Position numbers and translations under genes: made by a program. Shown here piece by piece: positions 8,477 through 17,851 of a DNA stretch of 64,000 nucleotides. The stretch is from the NCBI RefSeq assembly GCF_004331675.1, contig NZ_SJSN01000003.1, forward strand, positions 124,001 through 188,000, in the 5' to 3' direction. The DNA is from Pedobacter frigidisoli (GTDB lineage: Bacteria > Bacteroidota > Bacteroidia > Sphingobacteriales > Sphingobacteriaceae). Below the pieces are notes generated by a model that did not search any database, was not told the DNA's origin, and worked only from the letters and a program-made list of their open reading frames with translations. Position 1 is the stretch's first letter; every line of letters starts with the position of its first letter.

Positions 8477-9178
8477 TTATTGTTCTAAGTACTCTACTTG
8501 AGCTTTTAAGTGAGACAAAAGTCCAGGTAACCACTTGATTATTTTTTGTTCACTGTTTAAATTATGGATATGACTTTCATCATTAGTCCAATTTCCATTC
8601 ATTGCAAAATGAAATTTTTTGAAGTCAAATTTATTATTCAAAAATTCGTTGAAACCATTAGGAACACTAATACTAGATAAAAAATTTTGATTGGAAAATT
8701 CCAAGCTTAATTTTTCTTGATATTCGTTTAACTGATAAAATTGCCAATGTGGCTGTGGGTGCTTGTTTTGAATACTTTCATAACTATCCCATTCCGCTCG
8801 AAATAGCTGAAATTTTGACTGAACATCATACTCTCCTTTGAAGAGAGATAAAGAAATATTTGTTTCGAAAAATATTTTATTTAACTCGAGATTATTTTTT
8901 GAAAGGCGTGCCAAGTAATCTTTCTTGGCTATTCCACTTTGATTTGTATAACTAGTTTCAACATCTATTTTAGTGAATTGAATGATGATTTTAATCCAGT
9001 AATCAAAATACCATTTAACAACTTTTGTATCCTCTAAATAATTTTTGTGCAGATCCTTTGCCTCGCTAGTATTGCTAGAAACCAATCTGTAAAGGCCGAA
9101 TCCATCCTTTTTAATAAAAGCTTTATCAGGAAAATAATCCTGAATTAATTTTTCAATGTTACTAACAAGAAGATCCAT
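8477..9178 (-). CDS. Unknown 233-aa protein paired with an adenine methylase
   Basis: I do not recognise this family. The protein is soluble, rich in Asn, Phe and Lys, and has no signal or membrane segment. Notable motifs are FRAEWDSYE followed by HPQPHWQFY in the middle and HFAMNGNW near the C-terminus; the clustered His and Trp residues suggest a conserved site. It starts 3 bp after the methylase stop, so the two are translationally linked and presumably act together. It is the first gene inside the left end of the island. It could be a restriction or specificity partner, but no PD-(D/E)xK nuclease motif is obvious. Confidence 0.75.
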   Translation of the reverse strand: MDLLVSNIEKLIQDYFPDKAFIKKDGFGLYRLVSSNTSEAKDLHKNYLEDTKVVKWYFDYWIKIIIQFTKIDVETSYTNQSGIAKKDYLARLSKNNLELNKIFFETNISLSLFKGEYDVQSKFQLFRAEWDSYESIQNKHPQPHWQFYQLNEYQEKLSLEFSNQNFLSSISVPNGFNEFLNNKFDFKKFHFAMNGNWTNDESHIHNLNSEQKIIKWLPGLLSHLKAQVEYLEQ

Positions 9179-9181
9179 TAT

Positions 9182-11542
9182 TTATTGAACAGGGTATATA
9201 TACTGTTGTATCCATTCGTCTAATCGTCTTTTATCAAAATAGATATCTTCAGATATCTGGATACCAAACTCAACTAGACGAGAGTATATTGGTGAATTAA
9301 TATGTATTTTATTTAAATCCTCAGAAAACTCTTCAGATTTTAGAATTTTAGGTAGAGGTATTTGATTTGTATACATCTTACCTAAATCATACCAGTTTCC
9401 CCCCGCCAATTGTTTTGAATATATAGATAAGAGTCTATCAAAAAAGGAACTAGAAAAAATAGACAAATAAAAATAATAGTCATTTTCATTTGAGAAATCA
9501 TTTAAAATCCAGGCATTTCCTCTTTCAACGACATAACGTCCTGTTTTATCGTATGCAAACGAATTTGAACTCCCAAATTCAGCAGAAATAATTTTCGGTT
9601 GTTTTTCGAACTGCCAATTTCTTGGCCTGGTTAGTCCCCACCATTCAGAAATTCCTGATCGCTTTTTAAGCAATGTACGATTAGGCTCTAGTTTTGAAGC
9701 GAAAAAAAATGGCGCATTCTTTTCGAGAACTTTTTCATCTTTTAAGAGCATTCCATCCTTATCATAAGGGTACCAAATAAAGGTCTTTTGATAATGAAAT
9801 TGTCCATCCTTTATTGTTTCATTATCAGCAACTAAGCGAAAATATGTTTTCTCCTTAGTTGATAAATCCAAATATTCAAGTTCGGTAATTTTGAAAACAT
9901 TTTTGACTCCTTGCCTAATTCCTTGTTGTACTTTAAAAATTTCACCTACTGTACTCAGTCGTTTTTCGGCAACCAGTATATCCAAGCTCGTCAACAGTTC
10001 ATGTTCTTCTGAAGACACAGGTTTCCAAGAATCCTTTATTATCGGAAACTTTAAAGGTTGGAAAATACTATACGAACTAGTATTCACGCTTAATTCATTC
10101 GAATAGTACATTTTTCTCAAATCTCTAAGCGCCTCTTGAACTACTCCTTTTTCATTCTGTGTCCAAAGAATAGTAGGCATAGAAACCTTTCTTGGTTTAT
10201 AACCTATTAATAAACTTACATCGGTCAATGCATCTTCAAAAACAAAATTACCCAACTTCCCAACTAGAGAAAAAGAAATCAGCTCATTGACTTCATCCCT
10301 AAGTTTTTTGTAAGAATCTAGACTGAGTAATGAGGACGGAATTACGCAGCCAATTACTCCACCATTATTTAAAGATTGAACCGATTTATAAAAAAAAGCA
10401 CTCGCTTGATTTGGTTTGCCTATAAAATTGTTACCTAATGCTTCCTGAACAGCATCTTTTGCCGACATACTTGTCAATAATTCCCAAGACACGAATGGCG
10501 GATTCATCAAAATTAAATCATAATCCGTATCCCAAGAAACCATTAGAGAATCCTCCACAATGGTGAAATTAAATTCTAATCTATCTTTCCATATTGTTCT
10601 TTGTTCATATTTTAGCAAGAAATTTGAAGTATTTATTGCCGTCTCCGAGGAATCCCATCCAATAATTTCTAAGTTTCCTGAAAAATTTAACTCCCTTAAT
10701 TGTTTTAATGTTTCAACCAAGAATTCCGAAGAGCCACAAGAGGGGTCTAATATCTTAAGCTTGCTTTTAGATAAATCAAGCTGACGTAATGCATTTTCTA
10801 CAATGGTCCTTGAGACATAAGGTGGTGTATAATGGATACTTGAATAAGATAAATTTACAGTTTCTAGCTTATTTGAAATACCACCGAACAGATCCCTTTG
10901 TGTACTAAAAAAGAAAACTTCCTTTTGAGCTTCCTGAAATAGAATACCAGCTGAATGACGTATTATTAAATCAAGTTCTGGTTTAATACTATTTATACCT
11001 GTATTTATCTTGTCTACAAAAAACCCAAAGTTATCTGGTATGTTTACATCATTTAAGTTCCATTTGCTCTTATCAATAGTAAAATAATCATCTTCTAGAC
11101 TGCTGAGAAGAAGGAATAATAAATTTAAGGCTTCAACAGGATTTGTTTTCTCCTGAGTCAGATTACGTAGCTGTCTAAATATATCAATGATAAAAGGAAC
11201 TACATCTTTATCAGACTTACGACTATTTGAGAGTAAATAATGATAAAATTTATCAAAATTCGCTACTACAACATTTTGAGGTATTTCCTCATATTCATTT
11301 TTTACCCAATTGAAAATCTTAACTAATTCATTATCGAGCACTAAATAATTCTTAGTATTACTTGACCATGATTTAGAATAATAATCGAGCTTTGTGTTAT
11401 CAGCACCATTAGTTTGAAGACAAAAATCGCCACTGCCCCCATTTAACAAAACAAATGTTGAATCATTTAACAGCGGACGAAGATGTATTGGCAATAATCC
11501 AAATTTTTGCTTCCAGATTAGCGTTTCAGACAGGTTTATCAT
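9182..11542 (-). CDS. N6-adenine DNA methylase, TaqI-like/type IIG-like
   Basis: The 786-aa protein has an N-terminal helical region (1-230) and a gamma-class N6-adenine methylase core with YTPPYV (motif X region, about 238-243), LDPSCGSS (motif I, SAM binding, about 265-272) and the catalytic NPPF (347-350). A C-terminal target-recognition region follows, including WWGLTRPRNWQFEKQPKI, FAYDKTGRYVVERGNAWIL and QLAGGNWYDLGKMY, typical of TaqI-like specificity domains. No clear nuclease motif is visible in the N-terminal part. It likely methylates adenine in a short target as part of a modification or defence module with the 233-aa partner gene downstream. Confidence 0.88.
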   Translation of the reverse strand: MINLSETLIWKQKFGLLPIHLRPLLNDSTFVLLNGGSGDFCLQTNGADNTKLDYYSKSWSSNTKNYLVLDNELVKIFNWVKNEYEEIPQNVVVANFDKFYHYLLSNSRKSDKDVVPFIIDIFRQLRNLTQEKTNPVEALNLLFLLLSSLEDDYFTIDKSKWNLNDVNIPDNFGFFVDKINTGINSIKPELDLIIRHSAGILFQEAQKEVFFFSTQRDLFGGISNKLETVNLSYSSIHYTPPYVSRTIVENALRQLDLSKSKLKILDPSCGSSEFLVETLKQLRELNFSGNLEIIGWDSSETAINTSNFLLKYEQRTIWKDRLEFNFTIVEDSLMVSWDTDYDLILMNPPFVSWELLTSMSAKDAVQEALGNNFIGKPNQASAFFYKSVQSLNNGGVIGCVIPSSLLSLDSYKKLRDEVNELISFSLVGKLGNFVFEDALTDVSLLIGYKPRKVSMPTILWTQNEKGVVQEALRDLRKMYYSNELSVNTSSYSIFQPLKFPIIKDSWKPVSSEEHELLTSLDILVAEKRLSTVGEIFKVQQGIRQGVKNVFKITELEYLDLSTKEKTYFRLVADNETIKDGQFHYQKTFIWYPYDKDGMLLKDEKVLEKNAPFFFASKLEPNRTLLKKRSGISEWWGLTRPRNWQFEKQPKIISAEFGSSNSFAYDKTGRYVVERGNAWILNDFSNENDYYFYLSIFSSSFFDRLLSIYSKQLAGGNWYDLGKMYTNQIPLPKILKSEEFSEDLNKIHINSPIYSRLVEFGIQISEDIYFDKRRLDEWIQQYIYPVQ

Positions 11543-12012
11543 TAGTTTTCAAAAATGCATTTTTAATATGTATTTACTAAACTATCATTGTAATTAAAGT
11601 AGAAAAATTAAAATTACTAAAAATTTTAGCAAAAAACCAATTTTTAAAGATATCACAAATACAATTGTGTAAGTAAATAAGCGTGTAAGAAAACAAAGGC
11701 CCCCGCAAAATATTCATATACAATAGCTTACGTTTATAAGCGAGCCCGACAAAACTTACAATTATAGCTTTTAAACCACAGTTTTTGAGCCATGGATTCT
11801 TTTTTTGGCATCTTCTGCAAGCGAAACATTTCCATTATTTAACTTCAGCTCAGATAAAAAGCAATTAACCATTGTATTTAATCTGCTATATAAATTTCTT
11901 TTTCGTTGTATTGTAAACAATTTTGTTTTTTGAAATGAAATTAACTCGAGCTAACAATGTATTTAATATAAGAAAGATCTCTTTAAATTTTTCCACATTA
12001 TGTTTAATTACA
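11543..12012. other. AT-rich spacer between the methylase pair and the Detocs operon
   Basis: No convincing gene. A 33-codon open frame on the minus strand (11872-11771, starting MVNCFLSELKLNNGNVSLAE) has protein-like composition and may be a remnant, but it cannot be assigned to a family. The promoter of the methylase must lie here, just upstream of 11542. Confidence 0.4.
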
Positions 12013-13239
12013 TCAAAGAGGAAGTTCATTAGTGACCAAGTCGTACATAAAAGAGGCACTGGTGTAAGCTGCGTAATCTTGGACAGAGTCCTCCTTTTCT
12101 TCATTAGCAAAATCGCACGCTGATTTAATTGATATTGCTAGTGGCTTCGGCTTTTGTGCATGTGCAGCACTATAAAACACACCATAACTCTCCATTTCCA
12201 CACCTATAAGCTTCCTACTTTGAGCCTTTATTCTATCTATTTCCTGATTGGATTGAATCACTGCAGGTACTGACGCCATAGGCCCGATATGTATATTTAG
12301 TGCAGTAGCTGGCGGTGTAGAAGGGTAATTCTCTCTAATCTTATCTATATATTTTCGGTTTCGCTTTATGTCTAAGAGTAGCTCTTTAATGTCTTCATTC
12401 AAAGTTTTATGCTTTGGGTCCGGGAGAAATAAATTACCTTTCTCTTTATCTCCCTTAATTTTGCCGCTAGATGCATCCCAAATTTCTTCAGCAATCATTA
12501 TATCTCCGAGGTTTACTTCCCCTTTGATTCCAGCCGCGATTCCTGACATAATTATATATCTTGGCCGAAAATGATGTATAAGTTTCATTGAAAGAGTTGA
12601 AGCCGCACACATTCCCATTTGCGGCGTACACGCAGCAACAATTCTAATAGTTTTGTTACCTTTTTCGAATTGACCAATGTAGAATCCAGTTTGATCATTG
12701 GCCATTGGATGAGCTTTAAATTTCCAATCTAACGAAAGAACTTTTTTCAATTCCTTGTCTAAAGCCGTTATAATCGCTATATCAAAGTCATATTCCTTGA
12801 GCGCGTCAACTTGGATTTCTTTTTTGGAATCAATTAGGTATTCTATCTTGTTCCTTAGAAGTTCTTTCCAAGTTTCAATATCTTTTTGATACTCAATTAA
12901 AAACCATAGATTTTTACTAAAATCTTTTGAATACTGACTAATGTACTCAGGCTTTCCTGAAATACCAAGGATGTGAAAAGGGCACTTTTTATTTGGATCG
13001 AGTTTTATTTCATTTAAGAAATCAATGCCGTTTTCCGGAGTCTCGGTATCTCCGAAGTCATTTGGAAGAACGAGGTCCAAGATTAATAAATCATATTTAT
13101 TCTCCTCTAGAAGCCTCCTGGCGTTATTGGTGTCAGCGACGACATCAATTTTGTTTTTAATTTCTGGATATTCGAAGAGTACTCGTTTAATGTCCGCTAC
13201 CTTCAAACTATTATCATCAACAATTAGTATAGAAATCAT
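12013..13239 (-). CDS. dtcC: Detocs effector: receiver domain fused to nucleoside phosphorylase (DtcC)
   Basis: Residues 1-130 form a response-regulator receiver domain with acidic pocket VDDN (Asp8, Asp9) and phospho-acceptor Asp55 in YDLLILDLVLP. Residues 150-408 form a PNP/UDP-phosphorylase domain: ITALDKEL, PQMGMCAAS, MSGIAAGIKG, GVEMESYGV (346-354) and SACDFANEEK (374-383). This domain pair is the hallmark of DtcC of the Detocs anti-phage system, where phosphotransfer from the kinase activates a phosphorylase that cleaves ATP to adenine and ribose-5'-triphosphate, starving the infected cell. The start codon directly abuts the dtcB stop codon. The ATP-cleaving function is inferred from the family, not visible directly. 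Confidence 0.88.
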   Translation of the reverse strand: MISILIVDDNSLKVADIKRVLFEYPEIKNKIDVVADTNNARRLLEENKYDLLILDLVLPNDFGDTETPENGIDFLNEIKLDPNKKCPFHILGISGKPEYISQYSKDFSKNLWFLIEYQKDIETWKELLRNKIEYLIDSKKEIQVDALKEYDFDIAIITALDKELKKVLSLDWKFKAHPMANDQTGFYIGQFEKGNKTIRIVAACTPQMGMCAASTLSMKLIHHFRPRYIIMSGIAAGIKGEVNLGDIMIAEEIWDASSGKIKGDKEKGNLFLPDPKHKTLNEDIKELLLDIKRNRKYIDKIRENYPSTPPATALNIHIGPMASVPAVIQSNQEIDRIKAQSRKLIGVEMESYGVFYSAAHAQKPKPLAISIKSACDFANEEKEDSVQDYAAYTSASFMYDLVTNELPL

Positions 13240-13680
13240 TTATAATGCTTTAATTTTGGATTTAAGTTCTGTTTGCCATTGAGTCTGCGACGAGTTGTAA
13301 TAGATACATCCTAAGTAGAAAGTTGGAAATTCATTAAATAGGTTGTCGTCAATCTTAGAGAGCGAAACACCTCCAAAATCTTCATATTGAGTTAATATTA
13401 GTGAAGGAATTGAAATATTTTCCCTTTCCATTTCTTGAAGAATAATTTCTCCTCCGCGATCAAGTGTTTCGCCTCCGTCATCGAAGTCTGTAATATCGAA
13501 TGTTGGCAAGCTCATATCTAATATTAATAAATCATATCTATTATCCAAAATTGCCTCTAGTCCACTTTGAAAAGATCTTTTTATCACTAGCTCTTCTGGA
13601 GAAATATCTAAGTCTGTCAGTAAAAATAATTCTACTACAGATGATTTATTGGTATCATTTTCAACAATTAGAATTTTCAT
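13240..13680 (-). CDS. dtcB: Detocs stand-alone receiver protein (DtcB)
   Basis: This 146-aa protein is a single receiver domain without an output domain. It has acidic residues Glu7 and Asp9 (IVENDTN) and phospho-acceptor Asp55 in YDLLILDMSLP. The usual KPF-type Lys loop is not clear in the C-terminal part, which suggests slow or altered phosphotransfer chemistry. In described Detocs systems DtcB acts as a phosphate sink that buffers accidental kinase signalling and prevents autoimmunity. Its ATG overlaps the dtcA stop by four bases (ATGA), and its own stop directly precedes the dtcC ATG, which indicates tightly coupled translation of all three genes. Confidence 0.85.
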   Translation of the reverse strand: MKILIVENDTNKSSVVELFLLTDLDISPEELVIKRSFQSGLEAILDNRYDLLILDMSLPTFDITDFDDGGETLDRGGEIILQEMERENISIPSLILTQYEDFGGVSLSKIDDNLFNEFPTFYLGCIYYNSSQTQWQTELKSKIKAL

Positions 13681-16600
13681 ACAAGAAGATTATTTACAGA
13701 TATGATAAGCTTGACATTGAATGTATTGTCGTGTAAATCGAAAACAATTTCGTTTGACTTATCTCGAAAGACATTTTTTAAAATATTATTAGCTTTATAA
13801 AAACCCGATTTACCTTCCCCTCGGATAGCAGTATAATTTGTTGATAATAAGGCTAATTTGATCTCATCCATTTTCTTTTCTAGATTAGAATCTAAATTCT
13901 CACCAGCTAAAGGGTTTATGAAATCAATTATTAAAATTTCCTGTTCTAAATGAAATTTAACCTCTGCAGGTTGAGAAAGCAAATTATTTTCCTTGAAGTA
14001 GTTAAAAATGTTAGTTATGAATATTTTTAACAAATCGACAAAATGCGTAAAATATGCCCCTTTGAACATTGTTTCAGTTTCTAATGACTCTGAAAAAAAG
14101 ATCAAAAAAGGGCTATTGATATTGTTAACGATTTGTAAGCTTGTATTAAATGCGTCGGCGAGTGTGAAATCGATTTCATCATTCTTACTTCGATTGAACC
14201 ATCTAATTACCACATCCACACCTGATTGTGTATTAGTACGACAATCTGCAATATTTTTCATCAATTTAGTGGACTGTGATCTATCCAGAAGATCTGTCAA
14301 ATCCGCTTCTAGCTCATCTAAATAGCTAATTAGCATAAACTTTACTTCTTCATCAATTTCTGTTCGAATACGTTTCAAGTTTTGGGCTGTCATATCCCAA
14401 AGGATTTCAAAAATACTGTTTACAAACTCGTTAAAATCTGTTATCAGTTGAATTTTTGCTATAAATATAGAATACAGCACATCCTTATGCCATTGTGGAA
14501 TATACATATAACCAAACCAGCCTGATTGCACCGTTTTCGCATCCTCAGTTTTTATCTGGATGAAGCGGTCTTTAAGTTCAGAAATAAAAGCATCTATATT
14601 TGCTGAAAACACAGCCATTCTGGCTTCGAATTTTTCTTTTATATCACCTTCAAGGCCAAGTTGATGCACTGACCAAAAAGTGCTTGGCAAATAATCACCA
14701 TCTTCTGAGCTTTTCGAAGTAACTAAGTTAAGCTCTTGAAATGGCTTTCTCAGCTGACCAATTATTGTCCCATGTCTGATGCGTTGACTTAAATAGTAAT
14801 CCAAACCATAGTAGTTGCTAAACAGAAATTTGTCTCTAACTTGAATAAACAACTGTATAAATAATTCAAAATGTATATCTGTTTTTCGTATTGATTTCTT
14901 GTAGGTATCAGTGTCAATATTTCCGACCATTAAATCAAGTAATGCATCATAGCTTATCCCGGTAGCATCTATGTTTTTTAAATTCATTAATTCCGAAATA
15001 TTCCTAAATCTATTAAATCCTTTATTAATTTCGCTTAATTCATGACCAATAATACCATTCTCATCAACGTATATCATACTTTGATCTATTTCTTTTATTC
15101 TTTGCTGAACCGTTAGCCTTTTTGTCAATTCCGAAATCTCTTTGCTATACTCTGTAAGATTTTTAATATCAATTTTAGAAAGCGCCTGACAAATTTCTAT
15201 TCGTTCTTTAATAACCTGTAGCGAGTTTTTAAAAACCACAGCTTTTCTTGATATAATTTTTGAATTAGATACTAATCGCAAAAAATGCATCTCAGCTTCG
15301 CCAATACGAGGTAGTAGGCTAAATAATTCAGTTGGTCTATTAGCCTTGACTGATCTCATAAATAAATCATAGGCAATAAATTTTACATGTGCCTCATTAG
15401 CACTTAGGTACATAAAAATTGGAAAATTAACATTGCTATGAAAAACGTTCCTAAATCTTTGCTTTACAATATCATCAACTGCCTTTGTACAATCGATTGT
15501 GAGGACAAGTTTCTCATTCATCAAATAAGTTTCGACATAAAGATTTATAGCTGAATTGAAATCTTCAAGATTAACGTAGCACTTAAATAAACAAAGCACA
15601 ATAAGCTCATATTGAAAACCTAAATGCTGATTTTGTTTTATGATTTTCTCTAATGCAACCTTAGCAGCCTGAAAGTCATTTTTAACGAAATAAGTTAATG
15701 CTTTATAATAATAATGTCGATATTTTGGAATCTTTCCTTTAAATTTTTCGTTGTTAGAATCGTTAATCAACGATAAGAAGAAATCTTGAGTTAGTGAAGT
15801 CGGTTTGCCTAATAGCAAGTATTTTTTCTGCTTATCCAAACCTTTTAAGGCACCGAAATTTAAGGGATTGTAAGATTTTGAATAACAAAATGCTCGGTTA
15901 TTTTCATTAAAATATTCGACTTTTATATTTCGTTCTAGAAAAGACACAAGCTCTTGAGAAAAGTCAAAATTAGATACTACATTAGCCTGAGTTAACAAAT
16001 CAACAAATTTTTCATTCGGATCTTCTTTCTTTGTTAAATATGCAAAGAGAAGCTTGGAAATGCTATTCAAAAATGAATCATTTACGGAGACTGCTTGTAA
16101 TTCAATCTGCAAATGAATATGAGATTTGACATATAACTCCAGCACGCTAAACTCATTAGGACATTCAAGCAAATAGATCTTCCCTAAAATAATGACTTCA
16201 TAGTATTTACCTTCAGTGTAAAGATCTAAAAGGTCTATTTTTTCATTGTCCACTATGACTTCTTCTTTTTCATCATCTAACAAACCAATGATTTTAGTTA
16301 GCAAAGGATCATCAATTTTCTTATTCAAGAAACAACATTTTTCAAGACATAAAGCATGTTCTCCATTAGATCGTTCACTTCCCGATAAGTGCACAAGAAC
16401 ATCACGTATTAATAGATATTTATCAACAACTGAATAGTTGGAACACACTGAAAACAGTCCATTTAAATCATTGAACGAATAGTTTAGTGGATTTAAGCGA
16501 TAGTTGAAGAAATTTATATAGTGATCTGGTACTCCGATATAGGAGCTAGTTAGTTTTGTTTGATAATTAAAATAAGATATGTCTTCCTCAACTTTTGAAC

Positions 16601-17114
16601 TAAAAAAATGAAGTAAAAAAAAGAAACCACTGTCAGTTACTGGAATTTTTTGTGAAGCATTTAAAAGTTTAAAATTAAACTCAAGTCCTTTTTGGAACTG
16701 AACCTGTAAAAATTCATTTTCAATCGACCAATTTGAATAGCTAATGGAGCTATTTATCTTTCTAATAATTTCCGCAGATTCTTCATATTCTCCAAGTAAA
16801 AACTTTTTTTCAAATTCATCACGCAAAGCTAGGAACTTGTTTATCTCTGATGAGAAATGATCTATTTGTAGGCAAAACCAATTTAAATGAATTTCATAAT
16901 CACAATCTAATGTATTACCGCCTAAACCTAGGTTAACCTTTTCTTTCAATAGGCAATTACCTACAATAAAGGTCATAAAACTTTTAGGAAGTTCCCGAAC
17001 GATTGTTTGTTGTTCCTTGAAAGTATACTTAAGCTTTAAATTATTAAATAGTGCTTTTTTATTCGTTTTGGGATTAAACAGTAATGTTTTAAATTGTTGA
17101 TAGGTCTTAGACAT
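13677..17114 (-). CDS. dtcA: Detocs large sensor histidine-kinase-like protein (DtcA)
   Basis: The 1145-aa protein has no signal or membrane segment, so it is cytosolic. Residues ~1-620 are helical and TPR-like (for example YRHYYYKALTYFVKNDFQAAK and ALEKIIKQNQHLGFQYEL), consistent with a phage-sensing scaffold. The C-terminal ~150 residues resemble a divergent HATPase: an N-box-like stretch (LLKIFITNIFNYFKEN) and a Gly-rich lid (GEGKSGFYKANNILKN). The phospho-acceptor His is not obvious; IRHGTIIGQLRKPF is one candidate. Gene order kinase-receiver-receiver/phosphorylase, large kinase size and overlapping frames match Detocs. The trigger is unknown. Confidence 0.82.
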   Translation of the reverse strand: MSKTYQQFKTLLFNPKTNKKALFNNLKLKYTFKEQQTIVRELPKSFMTFIVGNCLLKEKVNLGLGGNTLDCDYEIHLNWFCLQIDHFSSEINKFLALRDEFEKKFLLGEYEESAEIIRKINSSISYSNWSIENEFLQVQFQKGLEFNFKLLNASQKIPVTDSGFFFLLHFFSSKVEEDISYFNYQTKLTSSYIGVPDHYINFFNYRLNPLNYSFNDLNGLFSVCSNYSVVDKYLLIRDVLVHLSGSERSNGEHALCLEKCCFLNKKIDDPLLTKIIGLLDDEKEEVIVDNEKIDLLDLYTEGKYYEVIILGKIYLLECPNEFSVLELYVKSHIHLQIELQAVSVNDSFLNSISKLLFAYLTKKEDPNEKFVDLLTQANVVSNFDFSQELVSFLERNIKVEYFNENNRAFCYSKSYNPLNFGALKGLDKQKKYLLLGKPTSLTQDFFLSLINDSNNEKFKGKIPKYRHYYYKALTYFVKNDFQAAKVALEKIIKQNQHLGFQYELIVLCLFKCYVNLEDFNSAINLYVETYLMNEKLVLTIDCTKAVDDIVKQRFRNVFHSNVNFPIFMYLSANEAHVKFIAYDLFMRSVKANRPTELFSLLPRIGEAEMHFLRLVSNSKIISRKAVVFKNSLQVIKERIEICQALSKIDIKNLTEYSKEISELTKRLTVQQRIKEIDQSMIYVDENGIIGHELSEINKGFNRFRNISELMNLKNIDATGISYDALLDLMVGNIDTDTYKKSIRKTDIHFELFIQLFIQVRDKFLFSNYYGLDYYLSQRIRHGTIIGQLRKPFQELNLVTSKSSEDGDYLPSTFWSVHQLGLEGDIKEKFEARMAVFSANIDAFISELKDRFIQIKTEDAKTVQSGWFGYMYIPQWHKDVLYSIFIAKIQLITDFNEFVNSIFEILWDMTAQNLKRIRTEIDEEVKFMLISYLDELEADLTDLLDRSQSTKLMKNIADCRTNTQSGVDVVIRWFNRSKNDEIDFTLADAFNTSLQIVNNINSPFLIFFSESLETETMFKGAYFTHFVDLLKIFITNIFNYFKENNLLSQPAEVKFHLEQEILIIDFINPLAGENLDSNLEKKMDEIKLALLSTNYTAIRGEGKSGFYKANNILKNVFRDKSNEIVFDLHDNTFNVKLIISVNNLLV

Positions 17115-17318
17115 TGAGAAGTGCGTTAGGGTATTACTTAGAAGCCCAAAATAAAAAATTTAAGCATGTATAACAGTTTTTTTGGAATGATATGCAGAAA
17201 ACAGCGAACCTAGCTACTTTTGAAGCGAAAAAATTTAATCTTTTTAAATTGTGCAATAAAATTTGACAAAGAGAGACTTATATCTATAGAGACGGCTTTA
17301 GATATTATCCTCTTGAAA

Positions 17319-17729
17319 TTATTCTCTTGCTTTCAATATTTCAACTTTTTCCTTTTCGCTAGCCAATAATTTTTCATAGAGTTTTCTATTTTCTTCGTAC
17401 AACTCTATCACTTTTTCAAGGGGATTGAAAGTAACTTGATAGCCAATATTCGCACCAGTGTTATTTGAATTTTCGTAGTTATTCTGAATATTATAGATCA
17501 TTTTTTCTTCATCGAAATTTCTAATCGAATCAGCAGGAACCCCCAAAACTAAAGCAATTTTCTCTAGAGTAGAATCTTCTATGACCTCGCTCTGTTCAAG
17601 TTTGCTAACAGATTGTTGGCTGATCCCCAATTCTGAAGCCAATGCGTCTTGCTTCATACCTCTCAATTCCCTTAAACGACTAATTTTTCGTCCTAAATGC
17701 ATGCGATTGTTTTTTTCTGAGGTTTCCAT
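17319..17729 (-). CDS. XRE-family helix-turn-helix regulator with C-terminal coiled coil
   Basis: With the start at the ATG at 17729 (METSEKNN...) the protein is about 136 aa; the frame extends to 17768 but the extra residues are not typical. The HTH_3 domain is clear: GRKISRLRELRGMKQDALA, then LGISQQSVSKLEQSE. The C-terminal half (EKVIELYEENRKLYEKLL) forms a coiled coil likely used for dimerisation. Such regulators are common in Bacteroidota mobile elements. It sits upstream of the Detocs operon on the same strand with a 204-bp gap, so a role in controlling Detocs or the mobilisation genes is possible but unproven. Confidence 0.88.
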   Translation of the reverse strand: METSEKNNRMHLGRKISRLRELRGMKQDALASELGISQQSVSKLEQSEVIEDSTLEKIALVLGVPADSIRNFDEEKMIYNIQNNYENSNNTGANIGYQVTFNPLEKVIELYEENRKLYEKLLASEKEKVEILKARE

Positions 17730-17851
17730 ATTCCAAATATATCTAAATTTTCCTTTGGTAAAAAACAACTAGTCTAGTGTATTAAACAACTTGTTATGGT
17801 TCGGTACGGCGATATTGATTTAGAAATTAGAGAAAACAAATCAAAAATGCC

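Noticed and set aside
8477..11542. BREX (PglX) or DISARM system
   Set aside because: A large adenine methylase is present, but no PglZ, BrxC, helicase or DUF1998-type genes accompany it.
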